Numbered from the stretch's first letter, positions 37,365 through 46,956 are shown. The stretch is 64,000 nt of DNA from Bacteroidota bacterium (GCA_023428755.1 JAEYWX010000017.1:248001-312000), one strand, 5' to 3'. Made by a program: numbers and translations. The notes: a model not told the origin generated them from the sequence alone.

Positions 37365-38597
37365 TCATAGTTCCACCGCATACACATTCTCGATCCCTTC
37401 AAAGTTGGCTCGGAAGATGATCCACTTCCCATCCGGACTGAAATGCACATTGGGTTCTAAACGATAGTTGTGATGCTTCATATTCACCAAACGTGTAGAA
37501 ACAAACTTATCGCCTTCCGGTTTGAATAAATAGATCCACATCCCATCTTTTGCTTTGGCAACCTGTCCTTCATTTCCACCATCGCCGCAGAACAGGCTGT
37601 TGTCTTTATTGCTATTGAAATGGATACTCCATTCATCACGTTGCAATTCATATTTTGTTTTTGCACCAGTTTTTAGATGATGACCTTCCACATAAAATTT
37701 TGTGCTGCGGGGCTGCTGCAGATCGTACCAGATAATTTGTCCATCAACACTGGGCCATTCATGTCCTGCAATTTCCATATCCATGATGCGCTTGTGTATC
37801 TGTGTGATCTTTTTTGTCTTGACATCGATTGTCCAGATGCGGTTTACTTTATGCCAGGGGCCTTCATGACAAAACATTAATAAGTTGGGATCGGTTGTAG
37901 AGAACTGCACATGGTTGAGCCATGCACTGTCGCTATGGACTTTGTCCAGTTCTTTTGTTTTCACATTAATGGTAAACAACGTACGAGGCAGCTTTGCTTC
38001 GTAGATAATGTTGAAGTAACTTGATTTGTTGGGATATTTTTTGAACAGTTCTTTTTCTTCTTCGCTTGATTTCGCACCGCCGAGTAATGTACCATCGGCA
38101 TTGATGGCTGTAACCGTTCCTTTAAAATCGGCAGGGAAAACAAAAACGGTTTTCACTTCTTTTGTTTTTGCATTTACGCTGAACACGGTATCTCTTATCT
38201 GGTAATAAACAATTCCTTTTTTATTATCAACGATCTCGCCATTCATAGCTGAACGATGATTGGTCAACTGCTCTGTCTTTAATGTTTTGAGATCGAGTAA
38301 AAAAATCTGGCGATTGGGTGAAAATACAGAAGAAATTTCCTGTTTCTTCAAACTGTCGTTAAGCACATTTTTGTTACTGCTGTAAAACACCATCGAGTTA
38401 CCGATGAAGGGATTGTTGTGAAAATAGAAACTGAGATTGCTCCTGCCTTCCAGCCTGGTTAATTTGACGATGCGATGTTTCGTGTCTTTATCGATCCATT
38501 CGTTGGGCATTATTCTGCCGCCGGTTTCGAGCACTTCCTGTGCATGCAGCGACAATACAGTGGCAATCAGCAGGGCAACCGTTAAGAAGATTTTCAT
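37365..38597 (-). CDS. Oligogalacturonate lyase, PL22
   Basis: A 410-residue seven-bladed propeller protein with a signal peptide (MKIFLTVALLIATVLSLHAQ), which places it outside the cytoplasm, unlike the classic cytoplasmic Ogl. PL22 signs: RIVKLTRLEGRSNLSFYFHNNPF near the N-terminus, DMEIAGHEWPSVDGQIIWYDLQ and MKHHNYRLEPNVHFSPDGKWIIF, which hold the metal-binding histidines. It cleaves unsaturated digalacturonate to monomeric keto-uronate. The ATG at 38597 starts the signal peptide. CAGGA promoter site 3 lies about 55 bp upstream. Confidence 0.92.
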   Translation of the reverse strand: MKIFLTVALLIATVLSLHAQEVLETGGRIMPNEWIDKDTKHRIVKLTRLEGRSNLSFYFHNNPFIGNSMVFYSSNKNVLNDSLKKQEISSVFSPNRQIFLLDLKTLKTEQLTNHRSAMNGEIVDNKKGIVYYQIRDTVFSVNAKTKEVKTVFVFPADFKGTVTAINADGTLLGGAKSSEEEKELFKKYPNKSSYFNIIYEAKLPRTLFTINVKTKELDKVHSDSAWLNHVQFSTTDPNLLMFCHEGPWHKVNRIWTIDVKTKKITQIHKRIMDMEIAGHEWPSVDGQIIWYDLQQPRSTKFYVEGHHLKTGAKTKYELQRDEWSIHFNSNKDNSLFCGDGGNEGQVAKAKDGMWIYLFKPEGDKFVSTRLVNMKHHNYRLEPNVHFSPDGKWIIFRANFEGIENVYAVEL

Positions 38598-38622
38598 TTT
38601 TATACAGCTTTTATACAGCCTA

Positions 38623-38668
38623 TAAAGTAAAGACTTAAACGCAGTCCGATTATCCTGCACAATCCTGT
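38623..38668 (-). promoter_or_regulatory. CAGGA direct-repeat promoter, site 3 (PL22)
   Basis: Plus-strand TATCCTGCACAATCCTGT (38651-38668) provides two CAGGA half-sites 10 bp apart on the minus strand, followed after 21 nt by TACTTTA (38629-38623). The predicted leader of PL22 is only about 20 nt. The site touches the stop codon of the small membrane protein gene. Confidence 0.6.
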
Positions 38669-38868
38669 TATTTCTGCTGGGTTTTAAGTGCTTTATAGCG
38701 CCGGCGTATATCCGGGAAAAAGACCAGATTGAAATAGAAGAAATTTACGACAACAATGATATAGGCGACATTAAAAGGGAGGTAAGACCTGAATTTGACC
38801 AACAGAATTTCGCTGAAAATGATTGTAAGTGCAATTGCAAAGAGTAAAGGGCTAAAAAACTTCCGCAT
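38668..38868 (-). CDS. Small two-helix membrane protein
   Basis: A 66-residue protein not recognised. It has two hydrophobic segments (FFSPLLFAIALTIIFSEILLV and VAYIIVVVNFFYFNLVFF) and a basic C-terminus (RRRYKALKTQQK), so an inner membrane protein with both ends in the cytoplasm is likely. It lies 82 bp after the GH43 gene and just before the PL22 promoter. Confidence 0.5.
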   Translation of the reverse strand: MRKFFSPLLFAIALTIIFSEILLVKFRSYLPFNVAYIIVVVNFFYFNLVFFPDIRRRYKALKTQQK

Positions 38869-38950
38869 TAAAAATTATCTGTTGTTCTGCAAAATAAGCT
38901 TTTCTAACGTAACAGTTGTTCATTATTTGTACTGTTTCGAAGAGAAACAC

Positions 38951-40528
38951 CTACTCCTTTACCAATATCACATCGTCCACATAACAAAACGCATTGGCAG
39001 TTCCATCGGCGATAAAACCAATTTCCACCTTGCCGCCTTTCACCTGTACATGATCAATACGGATGTTTATCCATTCCTGATGCGCAGCGGGTATGTTGTA
39101 CACTTTAGTTTTGTTATTGCTTGTGGCATACAGCTGCAGCTTATTGAAGCCACTACTGTTTTTAACAGTAGCAGTCAGACGGTACTTGCCATCTTTCAAT
39201 TGCACAAAAGGCGTAGAAGAAATGACCTGCTTAACAGTTCTGATAAAATCAACCTTATCGGTTATCTGCAAACTCTTTTCACCAATTACTTTTGTACGGT
39301 CGCTTTGTGTATTGAAATAATTCAGCACAGGAGAGCTGTTACTGTCGAGCGACACTTTGTTACCCTCGATCACAGTTGTTGTCCAGCCCAATAAAAATTC
39401 CTGCACGGGTTTTACATGACTGGGTATTCTTCTCCGGTCTGCTTCAAAACTTCCGTTCATCACGTAGTTGTTATTAGCAGCAACTTTCCACGCACCTGTT
39501 TTTGCATTGATGTGCCATGAACTAATTGAATTGAAATAAGGTTCACTCCCATTAAACGAAAGCGGAAACCACTGATTGTAGCCTAATCCATTACCGGCAA
39601 AGTTGGCCCAGCGATCACCACAATACACAACTGTTTCCTGCTTGCTTCCTTTTATGTTGAAGAAGAAACCTGTTTGCGTTACATGCGCATAATCGTTTTC
39701 ACTTCCTTTCATCACCAGCATGTTGTTGGTTGGTATGTAAGGCCCACGAATATCATCGGCCACTAAGTAATAGGCATACGAAGCATCCCAACCATAAATG
39801 TTGGAAGCAGCCATGTAATACCTGCCTTTATATTTAAACATGCAGTTGCCTTCCCTGCTTTCGCCCTGGAACACTTTGGTACAGTCTAACAAATTCACCA
39901 TGCCATCTTTCACACCAATCTCTGAAACATAAATTTTATTTCTTCCACTGCCATACGAATAGATGAGATACGATTTACCACTGTCTTCATCGGTAAACAC
40001 TGTTTGATCGCCGGTGTTGGTTGTGCCGATCATTTCCTTCATACTGATGCGTTGATGCCATTTGAATGTACTTGTTGGAGAATCTGCAAGTGTGATCAAC
40101 ACCTGGTTACCATGCTGCACAAACATGGCATACTTGTTCAATTCTTTAATATAAGCAACACCTAAACGGCCTACCCATGTTTTGGGTGAATTTTTAAACG
40201 CTTCTTCTTTTGTGAACACATTTGCTTCAAAGGTCCAGTTAACCAGATCGGTGGAACTGTAGCAGGTTACCGCTTCAAATGTAGCATTGAGTAATGTTAC
40301 AGAAGGATCATTGCGATAAGTTTCTGCTTCTTTGTAATGCACACCGTACCAGTAATACTTTTCTTTTCCGTTTGCATCTTTAAATTTAAAGATACCACCA
40401 CCCTGACTGTAAATCGGCTGACCATCTTTTGTATTCCAGAATACATCGTTTTTGATGTTGAGAAATTGTGCTTGTGTACTGAAGCACAGCAATAGCAGAA
40501 CAATTTTTATGGCAAGAAATTGCTTCAT
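38951..40528 (-). CDS. GH43-type propeller (subfamily 24-like) with C-terminal carbohydrate-binding module
   Basis: A 525-residue secreted protein (signal MKQFLAIKIVLLLLCFSTQAQ). The propeller (about 30-345) has E in SREGNCMFKYKGRYYM as the likely acid and D in GDQTVFTDEDSG. Where most GH43 proteins carry a DPxxI base it reads YSQGGGIFKF followed by KYYWYG, a pattern I associate with subfamily 24 exo-beta-1,3-galactanases. The C-terminal 160 residues (MNGSFEADRRR...FCYVDDVILVKE) are a jelly-roll binding module. Arabinogalactan side-chain trimming is the best guess. It is 3 bp after the PL22-like gene. Confidence 0.8.
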   Translation of the reverse strand: MKQFLAIKIVLLLLCFSTQAQFLNIKNDVFWNTKDGQPIYSQGGGIFKFKDANGKEKYYWYGVHYKEAETYRNDPSVTLLNATFEAVTCYSSTDLVNWTFEANVFTKEEAFKNSPKTWVGRLGVAYIKELNKYAMFVQHGNQVLITLADSPTSTFKWHQRISMKEMIGTTNTGDQTVFTDEDSGKSYLIYSYGSGRNKIYVSEIGVKDGMVNLLDCTKVFQGESREGNCMFKYKGRYYMAASNIYGWDASYAYYLVADDIRGPYIPTNNMLVMKGSENDYAHVTQTGFFFNIKGSKQETVVYCGDRWANFAGNGLGYNQWFPLSFNGSEPYFNSISSWHINAKTGAWKVAANNNYVMNGSFEADRRRIPSHVKPVQEFLLGWTTTVIEGNKVSLDSNSSPVLNYFNTQSDRTKVIGEKSLQITDKVDFIRTVKQVISSTPFVQLKDGKYRLTATVKNSSGFNKLQLYATSNNKTKVYNIPAAHQEWINIRIDHVQVKGGKVEIGFIADGTANAFCYVDDVILVKE

Positions 40529-40531
40529 GAT

Positions 40532-41902
40532 TTATTTATAGGTTCTTTTCAACCATTCCTCCGGTAAATAAATGATGCAGATGTTCATTGATCGTCCGTC
40601 TGCTGATAACATCGCTGATTGAATCTGAATTTTTGTACCGTCATCACTCATTGTTGGATGCGGATGATCGGCTGCAGTTGGTTTATGACCTGCAGATAAT
40701 AACATCATTTCATTCGTATGCCTGTCGATTAAATAAATGTTGCGTGCAAAATCATCACCCACGGCCCAGCGTCCATCAGGCGATCCACTGACATGCCACA
40801 AACCGCTGCCGCTTTTTGTTTGCCCGGCAATATAACTTTCTCTGGTACGCAAATTCACAATAGCCAAACCGGTTGGCTTTTCTCTGGTACCCGATGGGCC
40901 CCATGCAGGATCCTGTCCGGGATTGGCACCACCTACACCAGTACCGGTTGTATCTACGCCACCGATCTTACGGTGACCCATAATCGCTATGGCCACTTCA
41001 TCTTTCCCAATCACAGCTTCATGTGTCACCCATTCATAATCTGCTTCAGGATATAAGGGACGAAGACCAGTTCCATCATGTTTCACCGTCCATGTACGTT
41101 GTGGTGATTTACCACCTGTTTCCCAACAGAACACAATTTCACCGGGCATCCACGGATTACTTTGGATGTGCCCGATTTGAAACGGAACAGACACGACATA
41201 TTTTATTTCACCTGTAAATACATTCATTGCTGCAATACCGTTTGGTCCTGCACCCATATTGCGTGGCCCGAAACTATCAGCCGGTTTTGTTCCGGCAGGC
41301 AACTGTTTTGCTGCTGCATTTTTTCCCACACGGAAATAAGCCCACTCCTCATCAGCATCCAATGCCATATCACCACCACCTTCCAGTTCAATAGGAATTG
41401 TACCGCATATACGTTGATAGTTTTCTGCTGATTTCATCTTTCCAACTTTACTGTCAGCAAATACTTTGGCTAAATCCACTTCAACGATCTGTAACGGAAT
41501 GGGATTTCTTCTGCGTGTTGTATCGTCCTGCGTTCTTCTTGCAGTATCACGCTGCGGATATCGCATGAAATACAACTTCATACTTTTGCGTGCAATGTTG
41601 AGCATACCGATGTAGCCGCCTTCGGTTACCTGCACCATCTCGCCCGTTTTTTCATGTACAGCCAATGCTTCGTTGCGGGCACGGTTGCTGCGAAAGATGA
41701 GCCATTCGCCATCGCTCGTCCATTGGTTATGTGTTTGATAAATTTTCGAATCACCTGCCGGTGTACTTGTCAGAAACACTAAACGTGCACCTGTAACAGG
41801 ATCTATTATTTCCTTTCGCTCCGATGGAAAGCGTTTGCCGATCTGTGCAGATGCAGCAGATACAACCAAACAAAGGACAAGAATGTAAACAAGTTGTTTC
41901 AT
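40532..41902 (-). CDS. PL22-like oligogalacturonate lyase family protein
   Basis: A 456-residue propeller protein with a signal peptide (MKQLVYILVLCLVVSAASAQ). It resembles PL22: RLVFLTSTPAGDSKIYQTHNQWTSDGEWLIFRSNR, THEAVIGKDEVAIAIMGHR, and ADHPHPTMSDDGTKIQIQSAM, with histidines at the positions expected for the metal site. It differs from the neighbour at 37365 by long inserts, so the substrate may be another unsaturated oligouronide. The ATG at 41902 was chosen at the signal peptide; the open frame runs to 41953. Confidence 0.82.
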   Translation of the reverse strand: MKQLVYILVLCLVVSAASAQIGKRFPSERKEIIDPVTGARLVFLTSTPAGDSKIYQTHNQWTSDGEWLIFRSNRARNEALAVHEKTGEMVQVTEGGYIGMLNIARKSMKLYFMRYPQRDTARRTQDDTTRRRNPIPLQIVEVDLAKVFADSKVGKMKSAENYQRICGTIPIELEGGGDMALDADEEWAYFRVGKNAAAKQLPAGTKPADSFGPRNMGAGPNGIAAMNVFTGEIKYVVSVPFQIGHIQSNPWMPGEIVFCWETGGKSPQRTWTVKHDGTGLRPLYPEADYEWVTHEAVIGKDEVAIAIMGHRKIGGVDTTGTGVGGANPGQDPAWGPSGTREKPTGLAIVNLRTRESYIAGQTKSGSGLWHVSGSPDGRWAVGDDFARNIYLIDRHTNEMMLLSAGHKPTAADHPHPTMSDDGTKIQIQSAMLSADGRSMNICIIYLPEEWLKRTYK

Positions 41903-42175
41903 ACTATTTTGTTTATCAACTTTAGTAGTTCTATTAAAAGCCTGTTGTGTCACTCATTTGTTCGTTCCGTTTTCATAGCAACAAAGCCCCTATCTCCTTC
42001 TCTTTCCCCAAAGGAGAAAGAGCGGCGCTGCATTCCTAAATCAAACTTTATCACTTCCTCTTCATCTTAATTTCTTTACTCATCTTAATTTCAACTTGCT
42101 CAAGAATTATCTGCATCTACAATAAGCAAGGGCTGTGCAAAGCAATTCTCCCCCTTCAGGGGGAGTTAGAGGGGG
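41903..42175. repeat. Composite hairpin repeats between CE12 and PL22-like genes
   Basis: The gap carries CTCTTTC/GAAAGAG (42000-42022) followed by GAGCGGCGCTGCATT, the same order as at 23343-23380, then GCAAGGGCTGTGC and a CTCCCCC-TTCA-GGGGGAG hairpin (42148-42165) ending next to the CE12 stop. No gene is visible. Confidence 0.6.
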
Positions 42176-43510
42176 TTAATTCCCATCCGGTTTAGTTGAA
42201 GTCATAAACGAACTCAACGGCCAATAAAAACGTTCAAACGTTGCAGGATATGCAGGATCGTACGCAGCAATATCCGGACGTAAGAATTGTGCTAAAGGCA
42301 GATTCTGCTCTCTGATACTTTGTACGATACACTTTGCTAATTCATAAGCACCATAGGTACTGAAATGCGTATTGTCTTCCAGCTTTGTTGTTTGTCCGGG
42401 AAAGGTATTCGCCGGAAAATGCACAAAAGCTTTGATTGAGTTTGTTGGCCCCCAAGCTTCGTACAATGTTTTACTCATTGCATTGAGATCGATTACTGCA
42501 ACATTTTCTTCTTTCGCTGTCTGACGAACCGCTTCCGGATATTCCAATAATGTATTGACGATTTTTCCATTCTTATCAAAATTTCGTCGGTGCATGGATG
42601 TAACCAATACGGGAATGCCGCCTTTCTTTTTCACTTCAGCAATGTATTGCTTCAACAGTTTTTTGTACGAAGTAAATGGTCCGATGCCGGGCCCCTTTTG
42701 CTTCATATCATTATGACCAAACTCAATGAAGAGATAATCGCCTGCTTTCATCAAACTCAATATTTTTTCTAATCGTCTTGCACTTAAAAATGAATTGAGT
42801 GCTTCGCCACTTTCTGCATAGTTGGCAACCGCCACTTTACCCGGCGCAAAAAAGCGGGGAATCATTTGTCCCCATGCTGCCCATGGTTCTTTATCCTGGT
42901 CAACTACGGTTGAGTTGCCGGCTAAGAAAATGGTTGTGGCTGTTTTGTTGGGTGTAATTTCTATTGCACATACTTTCGGTAATGAATCGTTAAACTCGAT
43001 GGTGAGGAAATTATCCCAATGCAGATAGTTATACTCTCTCGGTTTTAACCGTACCGCTTTTACAATATTCCCTTTTTCATCACGAATTAAACTGTCACGC
43101 ACATTCACTGTAAATGTTTCAGTAACAAACTTTCCTTTTGCTGTGCGTACATTTTCTAAAAACAACCGACGGCATTCTGCACGCACCGTGGTTGCAGAAT
43201 TCCCTTTTTTATCACCGAGAATAATTTTTACATCATAATTCCCATCAGGGAGATTCACCGAAAAATAAAATGGTTTTGTGGAGGTGATATAATCATCATT
43301 CACTCTTTTACCACCACGATCAACTGCTGTTACCTCTGAACCATTGGTAAAACCATATCCTTTTTCATTGGCAAATTTTGAAGCCGGTGTAACTGCGGTA
43401 TAACCTTTCTTTACACGGCCATTTCCAAAATTGAACTTATAACTTGTTTGTGCATTTGCTAACACAAGTATCATCAGCATTAAAAAAGTTAAGCAAACTT
43501 TTACTGTCAT
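42176..43510 (-). CDS. Rhamnogalacturonan acetylesterase, CE12, with N-terminal beta domain
   Basis: A 444-residue secreted protein (signal MTVKVCLTFLMLMILVLANAQ). Residues about 22-185 form a galactose-binding-like domain (SYKFNFGNGRVKKGY...YNLHWDN-type ending). The SGNH domain follows with S200 in FLAGNST, the FGHNDMK block and H in DNTHFSTYGAYELAK. This two-domain form differs from the two short CE12 paralogs at 9504 and 10306. It is 105 bp downstream of GH105, consistent with joint action on rhamnogalacturonan. Confidence 0.9.
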   Translation of the reverse strand: MTVKVCLTFLMLMILVLANAQTSYKFNFGNGRVKKGYTAVTPASKFANEKGYGFTNGSEVTAVDRGGKRVNDDYITSTKPFYFSVNLPDGNYDVKIILGDKKGNSATTVRAECRRLFLENVRTAKGKFVTETFTVNVRDSLIRDEKGNIVKAVRLKPREYNYLHWDNFLTIEFNDSLPKVCAIEITPNKTATTIFLAGNSTVVDQDKEPWAAWGQMIPRFFAPGKVAVANYAESGEALNSFLSARRLEKILSLMKAGDYLFIEFGHNDMKQKGPGIGPFTSYKKLLKQYIAEVKKKGGIPVLVTSMHRRNFDKNGKIVNTLLEYPEAVRQTAKEENVAVIDLNAMSKTLYEAWGPTNSIKAFVHFPANTFPGQTTKLEDNTHFSTYGAYELAKCIVQSIREQNLPLAQFLRPDIAAYDPAYPATFERFYWPLSSFMTSTKPDGN

Positions 43511-43615
43511 ACAGTTCCTGTTTTTTCAATTTCAACTGTCTGAATCCGTCCGACGAGGACGTCTGACGTGATGCCAACTCATCATTCATCACTCATTACT
43601 CATTCTTAACGCACA

Positions 43616-44974
43616 TCATTTTTTCGACAATTGCAGCGAACTGTCGTTGATCTCAAATTTAAATTGATTGAGCAGTTGATAGATTTCAGCACCGGCTAAA
43701 ATAACCGGGCCATAACCATGTGCAGCAAATACGTTCACCGGACGGTGATAGTAAAACGCAGGATCAAACGCCATACCAGTGCCAACGCAGGTGCCTTCTA
43801 CCTGACCCTTTGCATTTACTTTTGTTGTTACCGCATTCCATGCAAGAATTGCTGTTGGTGCATACGTCATTGCATCGATCCATCCTTTGTTAATGGCATG
43901 TGTAATGCAATAGGCATAAATCGCTGTAGCTGATGTTTCAAGATAAGAATCGGTTCTATCTAACAACTGATGCCAGAAACCCGTACCATCCTGGTACTGC
44001 ATCAACCCATTTACATGTGCTTTGAATTGTTGCAACACAAATGCTCTGCCGGGATGTGTTTCAGGCAATGCATCCAGCATTTCACTCATCGTCATCAATG
44101 CCCAGCCATTAGCTCTTGCCCAACGGAATTCGGGATGATGCTCCATACTTTCTACCCAACCGTGCATGTACACACCTTTCTCTTTGTTGAACATGCGCTT
44201 GGTATAAAGCTGCAGTTGGTTCACTGCATCATCATAATATTTTGTTTCGCCTGTAAGCTTACCCATGAAGGCCATTGTTGGTACACCCATGTACAGATCA
44301 TCTAACCACAACGTATTTGCCTGCGGACGCATACGTGCAAGTGTACCATCCTTTAAACGGTATTCTTTATTGATCACATAATCAGATAAGTGATCAATGA
44401 TGGGACGAAGATTGTTACTCAAGCCACTGTTTTGCGCTTTGATCATCGAAGCACAAACAGCGCCACCATCATCCAACGCATGTGGGTTGATTGGTTGTGA
44501 TAACAATCCTTTCTTACGGATATAATCTAACGGAAACTTATTCTTTATAGCAGGGATCCATTTCGCCAGGAAATCATACCTCGTTTTTACATAGTCCGCA
44601 TATTTTTTATCGCCGGTTGTTTCAGCCGCACGTTGAAAAGCAGAATACGTAACGCCCCATTCGTAACTGGTTAAACGGAAATCACCTTGCTTGAGAACGG
44701 TGTTTGTATCCAATGCATTCACATCAGTTACGGCAGCACCGGTTTTTTTATTCATCATCTCCGCCGGTGTAACGGCATTGAGATAGTTGTATACTTTATC
44801 TACCACCGCCTTTACGCTTTCTTTTGTTGGCGCACCGTAGGGCGAAGGATAATCCACCTTCATGGCGTGCAGCGGAGTCGTTACATCATTTTGTTTTGGC
44901 TTCGGTTTAGGTTTCACCTGTGCATCGGCAACTGCAGCTGTAGCCAGTGCAGCGATCAGAAGTATTTTTTGCAT
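43616..44974 (-). CDS. Unsaturated rhamnogalacturonyl hydrolase, GH105
   Basis: A 452-residue (alpha/alpha)6-barrel enzyme with a signal peptide (MQKILLIAALATAAVADAQ). The GH105 block NTLWLDDLYMGVPTMAF contains D225/D226, matching the YteR catalytic D143 position; HPEFRWARANGW and ETSATAIYAYCI are also typical. It hydrolyses the unsaturated galacturonyl-rhamnose disaccharide released by PL11-type lyases. The ATG at 44974 was chosen over a TTG at 44983. It lies just downstream of the SusC/SusD block and upstream of CE12. Confidence 0.92.
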   Translation of the reverse strand: MQKILLIAALATAAVADAQVKPKPKPKQNDVTTPLHAMKVDYPSPYGAPTKESVKAVVDKVYNYLNAVTPAEMMNKKTGAAVTDVNALDTNTVLKQGDFRLTSYEWGVTYSAFQRAAETTGDKKYADYVKTRYDFLAKWIPAIKNKFPLDYIRKKGLLSQPINPHALDDGGAVCASMIKAQNSGLSNNLRPIIDHLSDYVINKEYRLKDGTLARMRPQANTLWLDDLYMGVPTMAFMGKLTGETKYYDDAVNQLQLYTKRMFNKEKGVYMHGWVESMEHHPEFRWARANGWALMTMSEMLDALPETHPGRAFVLQQFKAHVNGLMQYQDGTGFWHQLLDRTDSYLETSATAIYAYCITHAINKGWIDAMTYAPTAILAWNAVTTKVNAKGQVEGTCVGTGMAFDPAFYYHRPVNVFAAHGYGPVILAGAEIYQLLNQFKFEINDSSLQLSKK

Positions 44975-45152
44975 AACAAACAATTCGGTTTAGTTCTTGT
45001 TGGTTAAATATATTATCTCTTTAACTAACACGTTAAAACTTCAACGTAATCGATTTCGTAAAAGCGCCTCCGGCAAATCAATCCTGTAAAATGAAAAAGA
45101 CAGGTACTTAATTCCCTGCCCTTTTCTATTGATTGATTGCTTGCCTAAACAC

Positions 45153-46907
45153 TTACCATTTGAAGGGCAGGTAGTAATTACCAGCCATCAACTTTGTTCT
45201 TGCTGCTGCGGCAGCGCCGGACGAAATTCCAGATTTGATCAGTTTATCGTACACTTTATCAGCAATAAACGATGGATCGTTATTGCGTAATGTTACACGC
45301 AACAGATCGGGCCAGCGGGTTCCTTCAAATGCATTTTCCAACGCTGTTTCTTTGATCAATCCCGCTTCAATAGCATGCAGACTATCGCCTCCGGGAATTT
45401 CTACATTCACCAGGTTGGCTCTTGCACGGATACCGATGTTCCTGTACCAATCGGCACGATAGTATGGTACACCTGTACTTCCGCTGTTTCTTGCATCGAA
45501 ATTGAACGGAGCCGGTTCATTCAATGTGTTGTGATAATTTGTTACATCTGTTACACCACTTGGAGGCGGATAGGCTCCGGCAAAGCCGCTGTTAAACAAG
45601 CCCCACGCCAAGCGATGCTTTCCTGCACGATTCGCAGCTTCAGCAAAACGCATGTGCAAATGTGTTTGACGGAACAGGAACCACTTTCCATTTTTTACCA
45701 ATGGATTGGTGGCCATTCTTGTTTGCCAGTTGATATAATTGTATAAATATTTCATTGCAACCGGCTTGCCTGCAATTTCCATGGTGCTTAACAGCTTTCG
45801 TGCATCGTAAGGAATAGAACCACCCAGAACAGGACGTTGTGTTTCGCCATCCCACAGATCATACACCTGTTGCGATGGACGTACTAAATAGTCGCCTCCA
45901 ATGGGAGAAAATAATTTGATCAATGAATTATCGGGTTTGAATTTACTGTCGAACGGCAATGTCCATACCCACTCTCTATCAAACCCACTTGTACCAAATG
46001 CCTGTTCAAACATAATACGCCATTGTGTATTGTACACCAAGGTAGAAGCATCGCCTGCTCTTGAATAACTGATGTAATGATCAATATCGCCATTGCTGTC
46101 CCAACCTAATTTGTAAAAGGTATAATATCTTCCATCCACTACACCTTGTGTTCCTGTTTCCATTACCTGGCGATAGTATTCAGCCGACTTTACATAATTC
46201 CCTTTCCACAAATGCAGATCGCCGAGGATCACTTTCTTGTTCACAAAAAACTTTTGTGTCTGGTAACCATCTACCGAAATATTGAGATTGGTACCGGTTG
46301 GATACTGATCTTTAAATGGTAATGCTTCTGTAAACCGGATCAAACTATCGAGCAATACATTGAAGGTTAAGCGTGGAAAATTTCCTGCATTCTTTACCTC
46401 ATCTACATTTTTTAATGAACTGGTTACATACGGCACTTCACCAAAGTGAATACCTAATTGCAGATAAAGAAAGGAACGCAATGCACCAATATCGGAATAA
46501 CGTTGATTGAACTGATCAATATTCATTTTTTTCTCCGCTACCATTTTTTTGAAGTTCTCCAATACATCATTGCAATTAAGGATCAACTCATAGAATGGTT
46601 TGGGACTGGCATACGGATTTGCTTCTGTAACTGTATGCGTGCTGAGCTGACGCAGATTTTCATCCGCATTGGCAGTAACATCTAACAAGTCGCCACGCAG
46701 TTCGTTCAGGAGTACATAGCGATCAGCAAGGCCCATGAACTTTCCGTAAATACCAATTACAGCAGCGTCTGCATCGTACACATTCTGGTATGCATTTGTT
46801 TCATCTAACTGATCCTGTGGTGCAATATCAAACACCTTTTTACATCCTGCCAAACTGAGCAGCAACAGTGCAACTGAAAGTGATCGTAGTATCGTTATTT
46901 TCTTCAT
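45153..46907 (-). CDS. SusD/RagB-family nutrient uptake lipoprotein (pair 3)
   Basis: A 584-residue outer membrane lipoprotein with the lipobox cysteine at residue 22 (LLLSLAGCKKVF). It has the tetratricopeptide-like SusD fold: SDIGALRSFLYLQLGIHFGEVPYV early on and ALENAFEGTRWPDLLRVTLRN near the end. SusD proteins form the lid over the SusC channel and bind the glycan. It is 49 bp downstream of its SusC partner and closes the three-pair block. Confidence 0.93.
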   Translation of the reverse strand: MKKITILRSLSVALLLLSLAGCKKVFDIAPQDQLDETNAYQNVYDADAAVIGIYGKFMGLADRYVLLNELRGDLLDVTANADENLRQLSTHTVTEANPYASPKPFYELILNCNDVLENFKKMVAEKKMNIDQFNQRYSDIGALRSFLYLQLGIHFGEVPYVTSSLKNVDEVKNAGNFPRLTFNVLLDSLIRFTEALPFKDQYPTGTNLNISVDGYQTQKFFVNKKVILGDLHLWKGNYVKSAEYYRQVMETGTQGVVDGRYYTFYKLGWDSNGDIDHYISYSRAGDASTLVYNTQWRIMFEQAFGTSGFDREWVWTLPFDSKFKPDNSLIKLFSPIGGDYLVRPSQQVYDLWDGETQRPVLGGSIPYDARKLLSTMEIAGKPVAMKYLYNYINWQTRMATNPLVKNGKWFLFRQTHLHMRFAEAANRAGKHRLAWGLFNSGFAGAYPPPSGVTDVTNYHNTLNEPAPFNFDARNSGSTGVPYYRADWYRNIGIRARANLVNVEIPGGDSLHAIEAGLIKETALENAFEGTRWPDLLRVTLRNNDPSFIADKVYDKLIKSGISSGAAAAARTKLMAGNYYLPFKW

Positions 46908-46956
46908 AACTGAAGTTCTGTTTAAGATTCTTTAATTAGTTAACGCTTCATTTTGT

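Noticed and set aside
45071..45090. A single ATCCTGT half-site upstream of GH105
   Set aside because: No partner half-site 10 bp away and no TAnTTT box at the required distance.
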